Shown in pieces: positions 1 through 9,077 of a stretch of DNA of 64,000 bases. The notes below the pieces were generated by a model. The model did not search any database. It saw nothing but the letters and a program-made list of their open reading frames with translations, and was not told the DNA's origin. The stretch spans positions 1 to 64,000 of the forward strand of contig JADJNY010000009.1 in NCBI GenBank assembly GCA_016714045.1, given 5' to 3'. Both the position numbers and the translations under genes were made by a program. Each line of letters begins with the position of its first letter. Position 1 is the stretch's first letter. Origin of the DNA: Planctomycetota bacterium (lineage in GTDB: Bacteria; Planctomycetota; UBA1135; GCA-002686595).

Positions 1-137
1 GCGACTTCACGGAGACCGACGTGCGCGCGCTCGCGCTCGCGAACGGTCTCGTCGACGTCAAGGTGTGCGCGGTGACCGAGGTGTGGTCGGGGTTGAAGCT
101 CGTGATCCCGGTGAAGGCGCGGGCGCGGAAGGCCTGA
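1..137 (+). CDS. C-terminal end of a DUF3052-like protein (partial)
   Basis: An open frame enters from the left edge (first complete codon at position 3) and stops at TGA 135-137, giving the last 44 residues. They read DFTETDVRALAL, then GLVDVKVCAVTEVWSGLKLV, then a basic tail. This matches my memory of the C-terminus of DUF3052 proteins, small cytosolic proteins of unknown function that end in GLVDxKVCAVDxxWSGLxxV. The start and N-terminal two thirds lie outside the window. Family assignment rests on this one motif; function is unknown. Confidence 0.65.
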   Translation, partial: DFTETDVRALALANGLVDVKVCAVTEVWSGLKLVIPVKARARKA

Positions 138-347
138 CACCCGCACGCGCGATCCGGCGACCCGAGGAACCCCTCCGCGAGGCCGGCCCCCGGCCTTCCG
201 AGGACGGTTCCGCCCTCCGCGCGGCGAAAAAGCTCGCCCCGACCTGCCCCATCCGCTCCCCCACCTCCGGAGTCGTGCGCCCGTCGCACTCCGCGGCGGG
301 AGAACGCCCCCGGCGACTCGCGCCGGGGCATCACCGAGGGGAAGTCG

Positions 348-968
348 ATGATCCAGCGTTTCCAGGGCCGCGGGTTCGAGCCCGAGTCCACCGCCGCGCG
401 TCCGTTGTCGCTCGAGGAGCCGCTCGACGCGCTCACCGCCCGCATCGCGGAGCCGGGCGAGTTCGCGGACGACGGTGACGCACCGGCCGCGAACGCGCTG
501 CGCGCGCTCCGTTACCACGACGGCCTCGCGCTGATCGCGCAGGTTCGTCGCGGGCTCCACGCCGCGCGCCGGCTCGTGAAGGAGATGCTGGAGCTCGCGA
601 CCGCCGCGAGCTGGCCCGCCGCGGGCGAAGCGCAGCGCGCGAACGTGCAGCTCGACCTGCGCCACCGCGTCGCGGAGCTGCGCGAGCTCGTCTCGACGAC
701 CGGGTTCCGCGGCGTGCGCCTGATGAACGGTGAGTGCCCGATGCTCGGGCTGCAGGCGGGACCGGACGCGTGCGAGTACCTCGTGCTCGGCCTGCGCGAC
801 GCGCGCCCCGAGACGCTCGGCGTCGACGCGCTCGACGTGAGCTCGCTCGACGCGGCGCGCGCGGCGCGTCAGGCGTTGCGCGCGGCGATCGAGGAGCTCG
901 ACTTCGCCGACGAGATCGTCGTGCGCGATCTCCACGAGCTACTCGACGGCGCGCGCGCGGGCGTCTGA
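348..968 (+). CDS. Orphan flagellin-like protein (D1-type helix region only)
   Basis: A 206-residue protein starting at ATG 348 behind GAGGGGAA (340-345). Residues about 60-200 follow the pattern of the flagellin N-terminal D1 region: a long helix with ELATAA, an R-rich helix, then ELRELVSTTGFRGVRLMNG, LQAGPDA and LGVDALDVSS, ending in an ARQALRAAIEELD helix. In flagellin these correspond to the TEFNGxxLLxG, QVGxNxxE and LDVSTxxxA segments. The canonical D0 N-terminal helix is replaced by a short MIQRFQGRGF leader and there is no C-terminal D0/D1 half, so it probably cannot polymerise as an ordinary filament subunit. No flagellar genes are nearby. It could be a flagellin-derived surface or assembly protein; homology is fairly clear, role unknown. 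A strong hairpin follows the stop. Confidence 0.65.
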   Translation: MIQRFQGRGFEPESTAARPLSLEEPLDALTARIAEPGEFADDGDAPAANALRALRYHDGLALIAQVRRGLHAARRLVKEMLELATAASWPAAGEAQRANVQLDLRHRVAELRELVSTTGFRGVRLMNGECPMLGLQAGPDACEYLVLGLRDARPETLGVDALDVSSLDAARAARQALRAAIEELDFADEIVVRDLHELLDGARAGV

Positions 969-978
969 GGCGCCGAGG

Positions 979-1030
979 AACCGAGCGCGGCCTGGCGAGC
1001 ACGACTCGCGGCCGCGCTCGGTTCGTTTCC
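979..1030 (+). terminator. Bidirectional hairpin terminator
   Basis: Perfect 14-bp inverted repeat (979-992 against 1010-1023) with a 17-nt loop, followed by CGTTTCC. It lies between the convergent flagellin-like gene (+) and the TRAP operon (-) and can end both. The GGTTCGTTTC ending recurs at other hairpins in this window. Confidence 0.7.
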
Positions 1031-1064
1031 ATCGCGGACGGTGTGGCGGCGACGAGCGTCCGCG

Positions 1065-2942
1065 TCAGTGCTTGAACACCGCCGGCAACCACGTCGTCAA
1101 CGCCGGCCAATACGTGATCACGAGCACGCCGACGAGCATCACCGCGATCATCGGCAACACCGCGCGGTAGACCTCCGGCATCGGTTTCTTCAACCGATAC
1201 GACGCGAGGAAGAGGTTCATGCCGACCGGCGGCGTCAGGAATCCGAGCTCGAGGTTCGCGAGGAACACGATGCCGAGGTGCAAGGGATCGATGCCGTACG
1301 CGGCGCCCATCGGCACGACGAGCGGCACGATCACGATGATCGCCGAGAAGATGTCCATCAGACATCCGACGACGAGCAGGAACAGGTTGAGCAAGAGGAG
1401 GAACGTCCACGGCGAGTCGACGTGCTCCTTCACGTACTCGAGCGCCAGCGCCGGGAAGTCCGCGAGCACGAGGTAGTTCGTGAAACCGAGCGCGACGCCG
1501 AGGATCATCAGCACGCCGCCGATCACGAGCGAGCTCTCGACGAGGACGCCGGGCAGCTTCTTCGTCGGGTGCAGGTCGCGGTACACGACGACCTCGATGA
1601 ACGCGGCGTAGAGCGCGGTCCACGCGGCGGCTTCGACCGGCGTCGCTTTGCCGCTGAACAGCGCTCCGAGCGCCACGAACGGCAGCGCGAGCTCCCACTT
1701 CGCGGCCCAACGGGGGCGCCCCGCCGCCCGAGCCGCGTCCACGCCGCGCGCAGGCGGGGCGCACACGGCTGGGCCTCGACCTTCGGACCGACCCAGATCC
1801 CCCACGCGGCGGTGAGCCCGATCAAGAGCAGGCTCGGCATGACGCCAGCGAGGAACATCTGCTGCATCTCCACTTTCGCGATGATCGCGTAGAGGATCAG
1901 CGGCAGGCACGGCGGCAGGAGCAACCCGAGCGAGCCCGCGCCCGTGATCAGGCCGAGCGCGTCCCGCTCCTTGTAGTGCGCGCTGACGAGCACGGGCATC
2001 AACAGTCCGCCGAGCGCCAGGATCGTGACGCCCGACGCGCCCGTGAACGACGTGAAGAACGCGCAGAGGAGCGCCGTCACGATCGCCGGTCCGCCGCGCA
2101 GGCGGCCGAACAGCGTCTGGAAGACGCGCATCAAGCGCTGCGACGCGCCGCCCTCCGCGAGCAGGTAGCCCGCGAGCGTGAAGAGCGGGATCGTCGGCAG
2201 GGTCGGGTTCGTGACGAGGCGGTAGTGGTCGATCGGGATCGAGCCGATGCCGTCGCCCGAACCCCACAGGAGGATCAGCGCGGCGCCGCCGAGCGTCACG
2301 AACACCGGCGCCCCGAACAACGTCGCGGCGAACAGGCCGATCAGGCCCGGCGTGACGAGCTTCTCCGGATCGACCGGCTCGAAGCGCGCGAGCGCGAACG
2401 ACGCGACGATGATCGCCCAGGCGACGACGCGTCGCCTGCCACGTGGTGCCCGCGCTCCACAGGAGCCGCGCCGCGACGAGTCCGAACCCGAGCGGGAGGA
2501 CGCTCTGCACGACCCACGTCGGGATGCCGTAGACGAGCTCCGCGCCCGTCGGGATCTCCGTCTGGATCCACTGCACGCCGGCGACGCACAGGAACGCCGC
2601 GACCGCCGCCGCGAACCCGAACGTGAACGCGTGCAGGAACGCGCGCAGGTTCCCTTTCAGGAACGTGTCGACGGTCGACAGCGCGAGCATGCGGTTCTCG
2701 CGCGCCGCGACGGCGCCGCCGAGCATGCCGACGATCAGCGTCAAGTGCGCGACGATCGTCGAGGCGCCCGAGAGGCTCGCGTCGAAGAGCGCGCGCAGGA
2801 GGCCCTCGATGAGCGGCACCGAGGCGATCGCGAGCAGCACGATCGCGACGAGCGCGTTCTCACCGCGCACGAACCAGCGCACGACGCCGTGCGAGCCTGC
2901 CGCGTCGGAGGCCGCCGGCGCGCTCGATCCCGTGGCGCTCAT
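1065..2942 (-). CDS. TRAP transporter fused DctQM permease (two compensating frameshifts)
   Basis: Fused small (DctQ) and large (DctM) membrane subunits of a TRAP transporter, which drives solute uptake with an ion gradient. Start ATG 2942 and stop 1065. The N-terminal ~175 residues are a four-helix DctQ domain ending TTWQATR. The DctM part reads VVAWAIIVASFALARFEP, FGAPVFVTLGGAAL, GASGVTILALGGLLMP, GSLGLLLPPCLPLILYA, TPVEAAAWTALYA and LELGFLTPPVGMNLFLASY, all typical of DctM. The frame changes near 2425 (one extra base or two missing) and changes back at a G run at 1712-1716 (one base missing), so all three segments are conserved but no single frame covers them. I read this as one functional gene with two sequence errors; true decay is the alternative. 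It is third in the operon after TatT and DctP. Confidence 0.8.
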   Translation of the reverse strand: MSATGSSAPAASDAAGSHGVVRWFVRGENALVAIVLLAIASVPLIEGLLRALFDASLSGASTIVAHLTLIVGMLGGAVAARENRMLALSTVDTFLKGNLRAFLHAFTFGFAAAVAAFLCVAGVQWIQTEIPTGAELVYGIPTWVVQSVLPLGFGLVAARLLWSAGTTWQATRRRLGDHRRVVRARALRAGRSGEARHAGPDRPVRRDVVRGAGVRDARRRRADPPVGFGRRHRLDPDRPLPPRHEPDPADDPALHARGLPARGGRRVAALDARLPDAVRPPARRTGDRDGAPLRVLHVVHGRVGRHDPGARRTVDARARQRALQGAGRARPDHGRGLARVAPAAVPAADPLRDHRESGDAADVPRWRHAEPALDRAHRRVGDLGRSEGRGPAVCAPPARGVDAARAAGRPRWAAKWELALPFVALGALFSGKATPVEAAAWTALYAAFIEVVVYRDLHPTKKLPGVLVESSLVIGGVLMILGVALGFTNYLVLADFPALALEYVKEHVDSPWTFLLLLNLFLLVVGCLMDIFSAIIVIVPLVVPMGAAYGIDPLHLGIVFLANLELGFLTPPVGMNLFLASYRLKKPMPEVYRAVLPMIAVMLVGVLVITYWPALTTWLPAVFKH

Positions 2943-3023
2943 CGTCGCGCTCGCTTCACGCGCGCGGCGCTCCGGACCCGCGCGGACCCCAAGCCGGGCT
3001 CCACGTGCCTTCGACGCGCGCGC

Positions 3024-4235
3024 TCATTGCTTCGAAGCACCACCCGGCTTGCGCAGCCGCTCCAGCGTCGCCACCGCGCGGTCGAACAGGTCCGCGGGGA
3101 CGAGCTCGCCGCGCAGCTTCGGGTAGACGGGCTCGACGAAGCGCCGCCACTCGTCGACGACCTCGGGCGGCGAGACCGTGACGACGAGCCCCTTCTTCTG
3201 CATCGCCTCGATCGACTGCTTCGCCTCGACGCGATTGCGCGTGATGATGTCGTGCCCGGCCTTCACCGCGCTCTCCATCACGAGCTTCTTCTGCGCGTCG
3301 CTGAGCTCGTCCCACGCCTTCTTCGTCATCACGCCGCCTCCGACGAGCGGAGCCCAGTCGAGGTCGAGCATGTACTTCGCCTTGTCGTGCAACTGCGCGA
3401 TCTGCGCGAAGAACGGCACCATCGGCACCGCGTCGACGAGGCCGGTCTGCAGCCCGACGAGGATGTCCGTCGGCTCGAGCGGCACCGGATTGAGCCCGAG
3501 GCTCTTCATCAGGTCGACCTGCTTCACGTCGCCGGTCCACGTGAAGAGCTTCACCTTCTTCAAGTCGTCGGGGTGGACGATTGGCTTCACGGAGAAGAAG
3601 TGCACCCAACCGAGGTCGCCGAGGAACAGGAGCTCGAAGCCCTGCTTCCGGAAGCGCTCGCGGATCAGGGGTTCGAGGTCCTCGCGCACCGCCGCGGCCT
3701 CGTCGAGCGAGCGGAACATCATCGGCAGGTTCTGCAGCGCCGTGACGGAGGGATCGATGTCGGAGAGCCCCGCGACGGTGAGCAGCGCGGACTGGAGCTG
3801 CCCGACGCGCATCTTCTTCACGACGTCGCCCTCGCCGCCCATCGCGGCGTCGGCGTGGATCGTGAGCTTGATCGTCTCGGCGCCCTTGCCGTCCGTGCCC
3901 TTCTTCCACGCCTCCCCCATCTCCTGCAGGACGCGGTAGACGGAGCTGTCCTTGGGCGCGAGCGTCGCGAGGCGCAGCTTCATGTCGCCCGCGACGAACG
4001 GAGCGGGCGGGAGCGCGGGCTCGGCCGGCGCGCTCGTCAGGTTCGACGCGTTCGGAGCGCTCGGCGCGTTCGCCACGCTTCGGGCGCTCGGGCCATCGAG
4101 GGTCGCGAGCTGGAGCTCCGTTGGCGCCGCGAGTGCGCGTTCGCCGGGCGCCTGGCGCGCGAAGGACGGCGTCGCGAGCGCCATCACGCACGCGACGAGG
4201 GAAGCGATCGACGAAGACGAGAGACGTGCGTTCAT
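3024..4235 (-). CDS. dctP: TRAP transporter substrate-binding protein DctP
   Basis: A 403-residue periplasmic solute-binding subunit. ATG 4235 is chosen because it begins a clear signal peptide (MNARLSSSS, hydrophobic core, ATPSFA). After an Ala/Pro-rich linker of ~60 residues the DctP domain starts at MKLRLATLAPKDSSVYRVLQ. It includes GAETIKLTIHADAAMGGE, LPMMFRSLDEA, KVKLFTWTGD, a PTDILVGLQTGLVDAVP segment typical of ligand-pocket regions, and PVYPKLRGE near the end. It lies 19 bp downstream of TatT and 81 bp upstream of the fused permease. The substrate cannot be deduced; TPAT-type systems have been linked to hydrophobic ligands. The linker is longer than usual in the family. Confidence 0.88.
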   Translation of the reverse strand: MNARLSSSSIASLVACVMALATPSFARQAPGERALAAPTELQLATLDGPSARSVANAPSAPNASNLTSAPAEPALPPAPFVAGDMKLRLATLAPKDSSVYRVLQEMGEAWKKGTDGKGAETIKLTIHADAAMGGEGDVVKKMRVGQLQSALLTVAGLSDIDPSVTALQNLPMMFRSLDEAAAVREDLEPLIRERFRKQGFELLFLGDLGWVHFFSVKPIVHPDDLKKVKLFTWTGDVKQVDLMKSLGLNPVPLEPTDILVGLQTGLVDAVPMVPFFAQIAQLHDKAKYMLDLDWAPLVGGGVMTKKAWDELSDAQKKLVMESAVKAGHDIITRNRVEAKQSIEAMQKKGLVVTVSPPEVVDEWRRFVEPVYPKLRGELVPADLFDRAVATLERLRKPGGASKQ

Positions 4236-4254
4236 GGTGCGTCGCCTGCGTGCG

Positions 4255-5196
4255 TCACTCGACGAACAGCTCGTCGACGCGCGAGGCGAGCCAGCGGGCG
4301 CGCGCCTGCGCGAGCTCGTTCTCGAGCCGCACCTCGGGGTACTGCGTGGAGTCGATGGCGAGCGCTGCATCGAGCAGCTGCACGAAACCCGCCTTGTCCT
4401 GTTTCTTCATCGGCACGGCCTCGGCGAAGGCCACGTGCGGCGCCGCACGGCGGCCCTTCGAGAGCTCGACCGCGCGCTCGTAGTGCTGCTTGGAACGCTC
4501 GGTCCAGTCGCGCCCGCCGCCGGGCCGCGTCTCCTCGAACAGGATCAGGAATCCGTGGATCGCGCCGCCGTTCCAGCCCTCGTCGAGCTCGAGCGCGCGA
4601 TCGATCAAGGCCTGCACCGCCGGCAAGTCGGCGAGCGCCATCGGATCCGTCTTCGAGAGCGAGAGCTCGAGCCCCCACGCCGCGGCGGTCCAGTACAGGA
4701 ACGGGACGTCCGCGCGCTCCGCGTCGACGATCGCCGTCGCGGGGTCCTCGAGCAAGGTCTCGCGGAAGCCCGGGTGCCGCGCGTCGAGTCCGCGCAGGCC
4801 GTACTCGCGCGCGCGGTGGTAGAGCTTGCGCGCCCGCTCCGCGAGCTCGCGCGAACGCGCGAGGTCGACGGCCTCCATGCGTTCGGCGTCCTGTTGGACG
4901 AAGCCCCACGCGTACTGGGTGAAGCCGCTCGCCGCGGCGAGGAGCAGCCCGTCGTGCTCGGGGTCCTTCGACAGGAGCGATTCGACGAGCTTCAAGCTGA
5001 ACGGCGCGGCCGAACGGATCAGCTCGGGGTCGTCGTCCTGCATCCACGTCTCGCCGCCCTCCGCGAGCGCGTTCCCGAGCTTGCCGACGGCGAAGCGCTC
5101 GACGTTGCACGCGGGCAGGAGCGCGCACGCGAGCGCGGCGACGAGGGTCGCGCTCCATGCGCGCGGCTCAGGGGCTGTCGAAGGGGGCGCTTGCAT
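4255..5196 (-). CDS. TatT lipoprotein, TRAP-associated component
   Basis: A 313-residue lipoprotein of the TatT family, the TPR-like helical partner of DctP in TPAT transporters (known from Treponema Tp0956/Tp0957). ATG 5196 gives a short N-region, a hydrophobic stretch and a lipobox ending LLPAC (Cys 30); an in-frame ATG at 5241 only adds a non-signal-like extension. Family landmarks are LGNALAEGGETWMQDDDPELI, AAPFSLKLVESLLSKDP, LLAAASGFTQYAWGFVQQDA, RGLDARHPGF, YWTAAAWGL and a helical C-terminus. First gene of the minus-strand TatT-DctP-DctQM operon; its promoter must lie in the 114-bp gap to the divergent gene at 5311. Confidence 0.85.
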   Translation of the reverse strand: MQAPPSTAPEPRAWSATLVAALACALLPACNVERFAVGKLGNALAEGGETWMQDDDPELIRSAAPFSLKLVESLLSKDPEHDGLLLAAASGFTQYAWGFVQQDAERMEAVDLARSRELAERARKLYHRAREYGLRGLDARHPGFRETLLEDPATAIVDAERADVPFLYWTAAAWGLELSLSKTDPMALADLPAVQALIDRALELDEGWNGGAIHGFLILFEETRPGGGRDWTERSKQHYERAVELSKGRRAAPHVAFAEAVPMKKQDKAGFVQLLDAALAIDSTQYPEVRLENELAQARARWLASRVDELFVE

Positions 5197-5310
5197 CGGC
5201 TGGGGCGGCGTCGATCCCGCTCGCCGCGGTCGCGGGCGCATACGATGGACCTCGCGCGCGACCCAGGCAAGCAGGAAGGACCCTGGACCCGGGAACTGCG
5301 CGCGCTTGAA

Positions 5311-6441
5311 ATGGCGCACATGTCGCGTTCGCGTCGCTCACTCCTGGCGCTCGCCACCGGGATCGGTGTCGTGATCGTGGTCCTGCTCGCATTCCCAGGA
5401 CGTCTCGATCCGGACGATCCGCCGGCACGCGGCGAAGAAACGCCCGGGAAGGCCGCTCCGTCGGCGGCGGCGCAGGCTCCGGTCCAGGGCGGGGCTCTCG
5501 ACCGCGCCGAGGAGCTCGAGCGGAGCTCCGCCGGGTCCGCTCCGCCGCGCGCGAACGGCGGCGCGGCCGCCACGACACCGGCCGCGCGCGAGGAGCCCAT
5601 CGGCGCCGCCGCGACGGCGCCCATCGTGCGTGGTCGCGTGCTCGACGCGCGGAGCGACGCGCCCGTGACCCGCTTCGAGCTCGACGGCGAACGAGTCGAG
5701 ACCCCGGACGGTCGCTTCGAGCGCTCCGCGCCGCGCGGGTTCACGATCGAGGCGCGCGGCTACCGGGCGTGGACGTGCTCGGACGCGCAGGTCCGCGAGC
5801 TCGCGCGCGACGAAGCCGTCGTGCGCCTCGAGCCCGACCCGGACGTCGGCACGTGCGTCGTGCGCGTCCGCGACGCGCGCGGCGCTCCGCTCGCGGGCGT
5901 CGAGCTCGTCTCGTCGCGGCCGGTGCGCGTCCGCGAGCGCACCGACGAGCACGGCGTGTGCGTCCTGGAGCAGCTCCCGACGCGCGCGTTCGAGCTCGAC
6001 GTGCGGCACGCCGGGTGGAGCGAAGCGCGCGTGCCGGTGCGGGTCGAACCCGGCGGACGCACGGAGCGCGTCGTCGTCCTCCAACGCTCGGCTCCCGTCC
6101 CGGTGCGCGTCCTCGACGTCGAGGGCGGCCTCGCGCGCCACGCGTCGATCCGCGTCGAGTGCGTCGACGAGCCGAACCGCGCCGGTCGCTGGCGCCCGGC
6201 TCGTCCGCGCGCGGACGAAATCGATGGGCTGCCGTTCCTCACCGGCGACGACTTCGAGCTCGCACTCGACGAAGCGGAGGGCCGCATCGAAGGCCTCCCG
6301 CCCGGCCGCTACGTGCTGCACGTGACGGAGCGCAGCGGCGTGCACCGCGAAGCCCCGCTGCAGCTCGCGGTGCCGTTCACGGCCGGCCCGGCGGAGCCGC
6401 AGGAGCTCGTCGTGCGTTTAGATGCGGACGCGCCGCGCTGA
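5311..6441 (+). CDS. Membrane-anchored carboxypeptidase-regulatory-like (Ig-fold) protein
   Basis: A 376-residue protein (in-frame alternative start at 5320) with one N-terminal transmembrane segment (LLALATGIGVVIVVLLAF), an Ala/Pro-rich linker to about residue 105, then two beta-sandwich repeats. The first has VRGRVLDARSDAPVTRFELDGE and DGRFERSAPRGFTIEARGYR. The second has VVRVRDARGAPLAGVELV and RTDEHGVCVLEQLPTRAFELDVR, ending at LPPGRYVLHV. These are hallmarks of CarboxypepD_reg-like folds: (V/R)GxVxD, then A-G-x, then DGxF, then G-x-Y. It likely sits on the outer face of a membrane; no enzymatic residues are seen. The next gene is a close architectural paralogue. Function unknown. Confidence 0.75.
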   Translation: MAHMSRSRRSLLALATGIGVVIVVLLAFPGRLDPDDPPARGEETPGKAAPSAAAQAPVQGGALDRAEELERSSAGSAPPRANGGAAATTPAAREEPIGAAATAPIVRGRVLDARSDAPVTRFELDGERVETPDGRFERSAPRGFTIEARGYRAWTCSDAQVRELARDEAVVRLEPDPDVGTCVVRVRDARGAPLAGVELVSSRPVRVRERTDEHGVCVLEQLPTRAFELDVRHAGWSEARVPVRVEPGGRTERVVVLQRSAPVPVRVLDVEGGLARHASIRVECVDEPNRAGRWRPARPRADEIDGLPFLTGDDFELALDEAEGRIEGLPPGRYVLHVTERSGVHREAPLQLAVPFTAGPAEPQELVVRLDADAPR

Positions 6442-6529
6442 CGCCTGGGGCAGGCTCCGGGCTGCCGCGCCGCTCCCGGCTCGACGAACGTGACCCCGGT
6501 GCGTCGCGCGACTACGGTGGAACGTCGCC

Positions 6530-8140
6530 ATGCCCCCCGCGCCCCGGTCCCCCCACCACCTCGTCTTCGCGGTCGCAGCCCTGGGTGGAGCCATCGCGCT
6601 CGTCGTCGCGATCACGGGGACGCGCGCGGACGAGCCCGAGTCCGCGAGTCGAGCCCGCGACGCCGCGCCCTCCGCGGAGACCTCCGCGCGCGACACGACG
6701 GCGCTCCCCACCCACGACCACACCGAGCTCGTCCGCGACGCGCTCGACACACCACCTTCCGCCCCGTCGACGCGCGTCGTGCGCGGCCGAGTCCTCTCCC
6801 CCAGCGGCGCGCCCGCGGCCGGCGCGGTGGTGTGGACGACGACGCCCAACCTCGACGCGACCGAGACGCTCGCCTACGACGTCGTGCGCGGCGACGGCGC
6901 GTTCGCGCTGCCGATCCACGCGCGCGAGTTCACCCTGCACGCCGTCGGTCGCGAGTGCGGCGAGACCGCGCGCGCGATCACGGCGGAAGATGCGGACGTC
7001 GACGCGGGCGAACTCGCGCTCCCCGCGGGCGGGGTCCTGCGCGGACGCGTACTCGACGTGCTGGGGCGCGGGATCGAAGGCCTCGAGGCCGTCGCGACGG
7101 CGCAGCGCGGCCTCGTGTGGGAAGCGGACGCGCACGGTCATCCGTTGCAAGTCGGCCTGCGCACCGCGAACACGGACGCAGAGGGCCGCTTCGAGCTGCG
7201 CGGCCTGCGCCACGTCGAGCACGAGCTCGACCTCGGCCTCGAGCATTGGATCGGACGATGGGAGCCCGGGACCGTCCTCCGCGTGACGCCGGACGGGGAC
7301 GAGCTCGTCGTGCGGCAGCTCCCCGATGGTGTCCTGCGCGGTCGTGTGCTCGACGCGACGACGGGGAGCCCGCTGCGCGCGTTCGAGGTGAACGACCGAG
7401 TGTTCGACGCGCCCGATGGACGCTACGAAGTGCCTTTCGTCGCGGCGCTGACGATGGTCGCGGCCGCGCACGGCTACACGGCGGAGTTCCACACCCCGCC
7501 CCCCGGCGACGTCGAGCACGACTTCCTCCTCGAGCCGCTCCCGCCTGCGCCGAAGGGCCGCCTCGTGCTCCGCGCCGTCGACGAGCGCGGCGAGAACGTC
7601 TCCCTGCTGCGCGTGCGCGCTGCGTTCGTCCGGTCGGGGAGGTGGGTCAACGCCGAGCCGCTCGACGAGTCCACGATCGTGCGCGGCGAAGGCGAGGTGA
7701 CGGTCGTGAACCTGCGGGGCGTGCCCGCCTCGCTGTGCGTCGACGCGCCGGGACACGCACTCGCGCTCGAGACGCTCAAGCTCGATCGCGACGGCGAGAA
7801 CCGGCTGGAGGTCGTGCTGCCGCGCGGCGCAGGAGCGCACGTCACCGTGCTCGACGCGCTCGGCCTCGTCGCCCGCAACGTGACGCTCGAGCTCGACAGC
7901 GCGAAGCGCAAGGAGCGGCACTTCGAGTGGCGGCCGGGGTCCGCGCGCGGGGGTCCGCTCGGCCGCACGGACAGCGCGGAGACGTTCCTCACGATGGAAG
8001 CGCGCGGTTGGATCCGCGGGCTCCCCGCCGGCACGTACACGTTGCTCGTCCACGTTTCGGCCGACGACGTCCAGGCCTTTTCGTTCGATGTCGACGCGGA
8101 CGCGCCGCGCAGCTACGAGTTCCGATTGCGCGCGCCGTGA
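6530..8140 (+). CDS. Membrane-anchored carboxypeptidase-regulatory-like protein, paralogue of preceding gene
   Basis: A 536-residue protein starting at ATG 6530, with an N-terminal anchor (LVFAVAALGGAIALVVAI) and then about four regulatory-like Ig repeats. Landmarks are VVRGRVLSPSGAPAAGAVVW, GGVLRGRVLDVLGRGIEGLEA, DGVLRGRVLDATTGSPLRAF and KGRLVLRAVDERGENVSLLR, each followed by a DGxY/EGRF strand. The C-terminus (RGLPAGTYTLLVHV, then DVDADAPRSYEFRLR) resembles the end of the 5311-6441 protein (RLDADAPR), which supports tandem duplication. The 88-bp gap suggests co-transcription. Presumed envelope-facing; no catalytic motif. Confidence 0.78.
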   Translation: MPPAPRSPHHLVFAVAALGGAIALVVAITGTRADEPESASRARDAAPSAETSARDTTALPTHDHTELVRDALDTPPSAPSTRVVRGRVLSPSGAPAAGAVVWTTTPNLDATETLAYDVVRGDGAFALPIHAREFTLHAVGRECGETARAITAEDADVDAGELALPAGGVLRGRVLDVLGRGIEGLEAVATAQRGLVWEADAHGHPLQVGLRTANTDAEGRFELRGLRHVEHELDLGLEHWIGRWEPGTVLRVTPDGDELVVRQLPDGVLRGRVLDATTGSPLRAFEVNDRVFDAPDGRYEVPFVAALTMVAAAHGYTAEFHTPPPGDVEHDFLLEPLPPAPKGRLVLRAVDERGENVSLLRVRAAFVRSGRWVNAEPLDESTIVRGEGEVTVVNLRGVPASLCVDAPGHALALETLKLDRDGENRLEVVLPRGAGAHVTVLDALGLVARNVTLELDSAKRKERHFEWRPGSARGGPLGRTDSAETFLTMEARGWIRGLPAGTYTLLVHVSADDVQAFSFDVDADAPRSYEFRLRAP

Positions 8141-8318
8141 GCCCCATCGGCCGGCGGCCGATCGCACGCGAGGGTCGAGTTCCGAACTCCGCGCTTCACG
8201 AGAGGCTGCGATCCGTCAAGACGGATTCTCGACTCGATCGCGCGCCGCGCGAACGTGCGCACCTGCGGGACTCTCGACCCACCTTGCCGAATTTCGGGAC
8301 CCGTGCTCGACTGCGCGC

Positions 8319-8735
8319 GTGAGTCCCGAGGCCTATCTCCATCGCAAGAACGCCGCGCGCGCGAACCGCGCGTTCTACGACGCGCTCGAGCGCTGCGATC
8401 TCGACGCGCTGCGCACCGTCTGGCTCGACGATCCGTCCGTGAAGTGCATCCACCCGGGCGGCGAGCTCATCATCGGACCGGAGCGCGTGCTCGAGTCCTG
8501 GCGCGTCGTGTTCGAGAACTCGAAGCCGTGGCGCTTCGAGATCCTCGACCTCGACCTGGAGGTCACGGGCGAGCTGGCGTGGGCGAGTCATGTCGAGCGC
8601 CTGCATGTGACGGTCGAGAGCGGGATCCTGATCGCGGAGTCGGCGGCGACGAATCTGTATGTGCGGCGCGAGGAGGAGTGGAAGATGGTGTTGCATCATG
8701 CGTCGCCGATTGCGCGGAGGTTTTTTGAGGAGTGA
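8319..8735 (+). CDS. NTF2-like/SnoaL-like small protein
   Basis: A 138-residue protein. GTG 8319 is chosen because the homologous region begins at once (EAYLHRKNAARANRAFYDAL); no good ATG exists in frame. It has the cone-shaped NTF2 fold pattern: an N-terminal helix with RAFYDALERCDLDALRTVW, then DDPSVKCIHPGGELIIGPERVLESW, an RFEILDLDLEVTGELAWAS strand, a VTVESG turn, and a C-terminal EEEWKMVLHHASPI strand. This resembles DUF4440/SgcJ-type proteins, which bind small ligands or act as simple isomerases or hydrolases. Specific activity unknown. A strong hairpin follows at 8834. Confidence 0.75.
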   Translation: MSPEAYLHRKNAARANRAFYDALERCDLDALRTVWLDDPSVKCIHPGGELIIGPERVLESWRVVFENSKPWRFEILDLDLEVTGELAWASHVERLHVTVESGILIAESAATNLYVRREEEWKMVLHHASPIARRFFEE

Positions 8736-8833
8736 TGTGCGGGGGGGGCGTGTCGGTCGGGAGCGGCGCTGCCAGTTGAGACGCAACGGGGAGAGGGGCG
8801 CAACGGAACACATTCGGATGCTTCGCATTCCGG

Positions 8834-8881
8834 ACTCCGCGTTGGCCCGGGCCGGAGGACCGGCCCGGGCCAACGCGGAGT
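8834..8881. terminator. Perfect 22-bp hairpin, probable terminator
   Basis: A 22-bp perfect inverted repeat (8834-8855 and 8860-8881) with an AGGA loop, about 100 bp after the NTF2-like gene. No strong T tract follows (TTCTAGG), so it may act by structure alone or protect the transcript 3' end. Confidence 0.55.
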
Positions 8882-9077
8882 TCTAGGGGCTCTCAGCATC
8901 GAGCGGTGGGCGGGGGGCGCGAGTCGGCATTCGAGAGGAGTGGATTCGCGTTCGAGGTGGCTGAGGCGGCGTGGGTGGGCTCCTTCGGTCGGGGTGGAGT
9001 GGAGGGCCCGACTGGCTCTGGAGCGCGGGGTCGGCTGACGGACGGGGTCTGTGCAAAGGTCCGGTGCGCTTTTTCGT

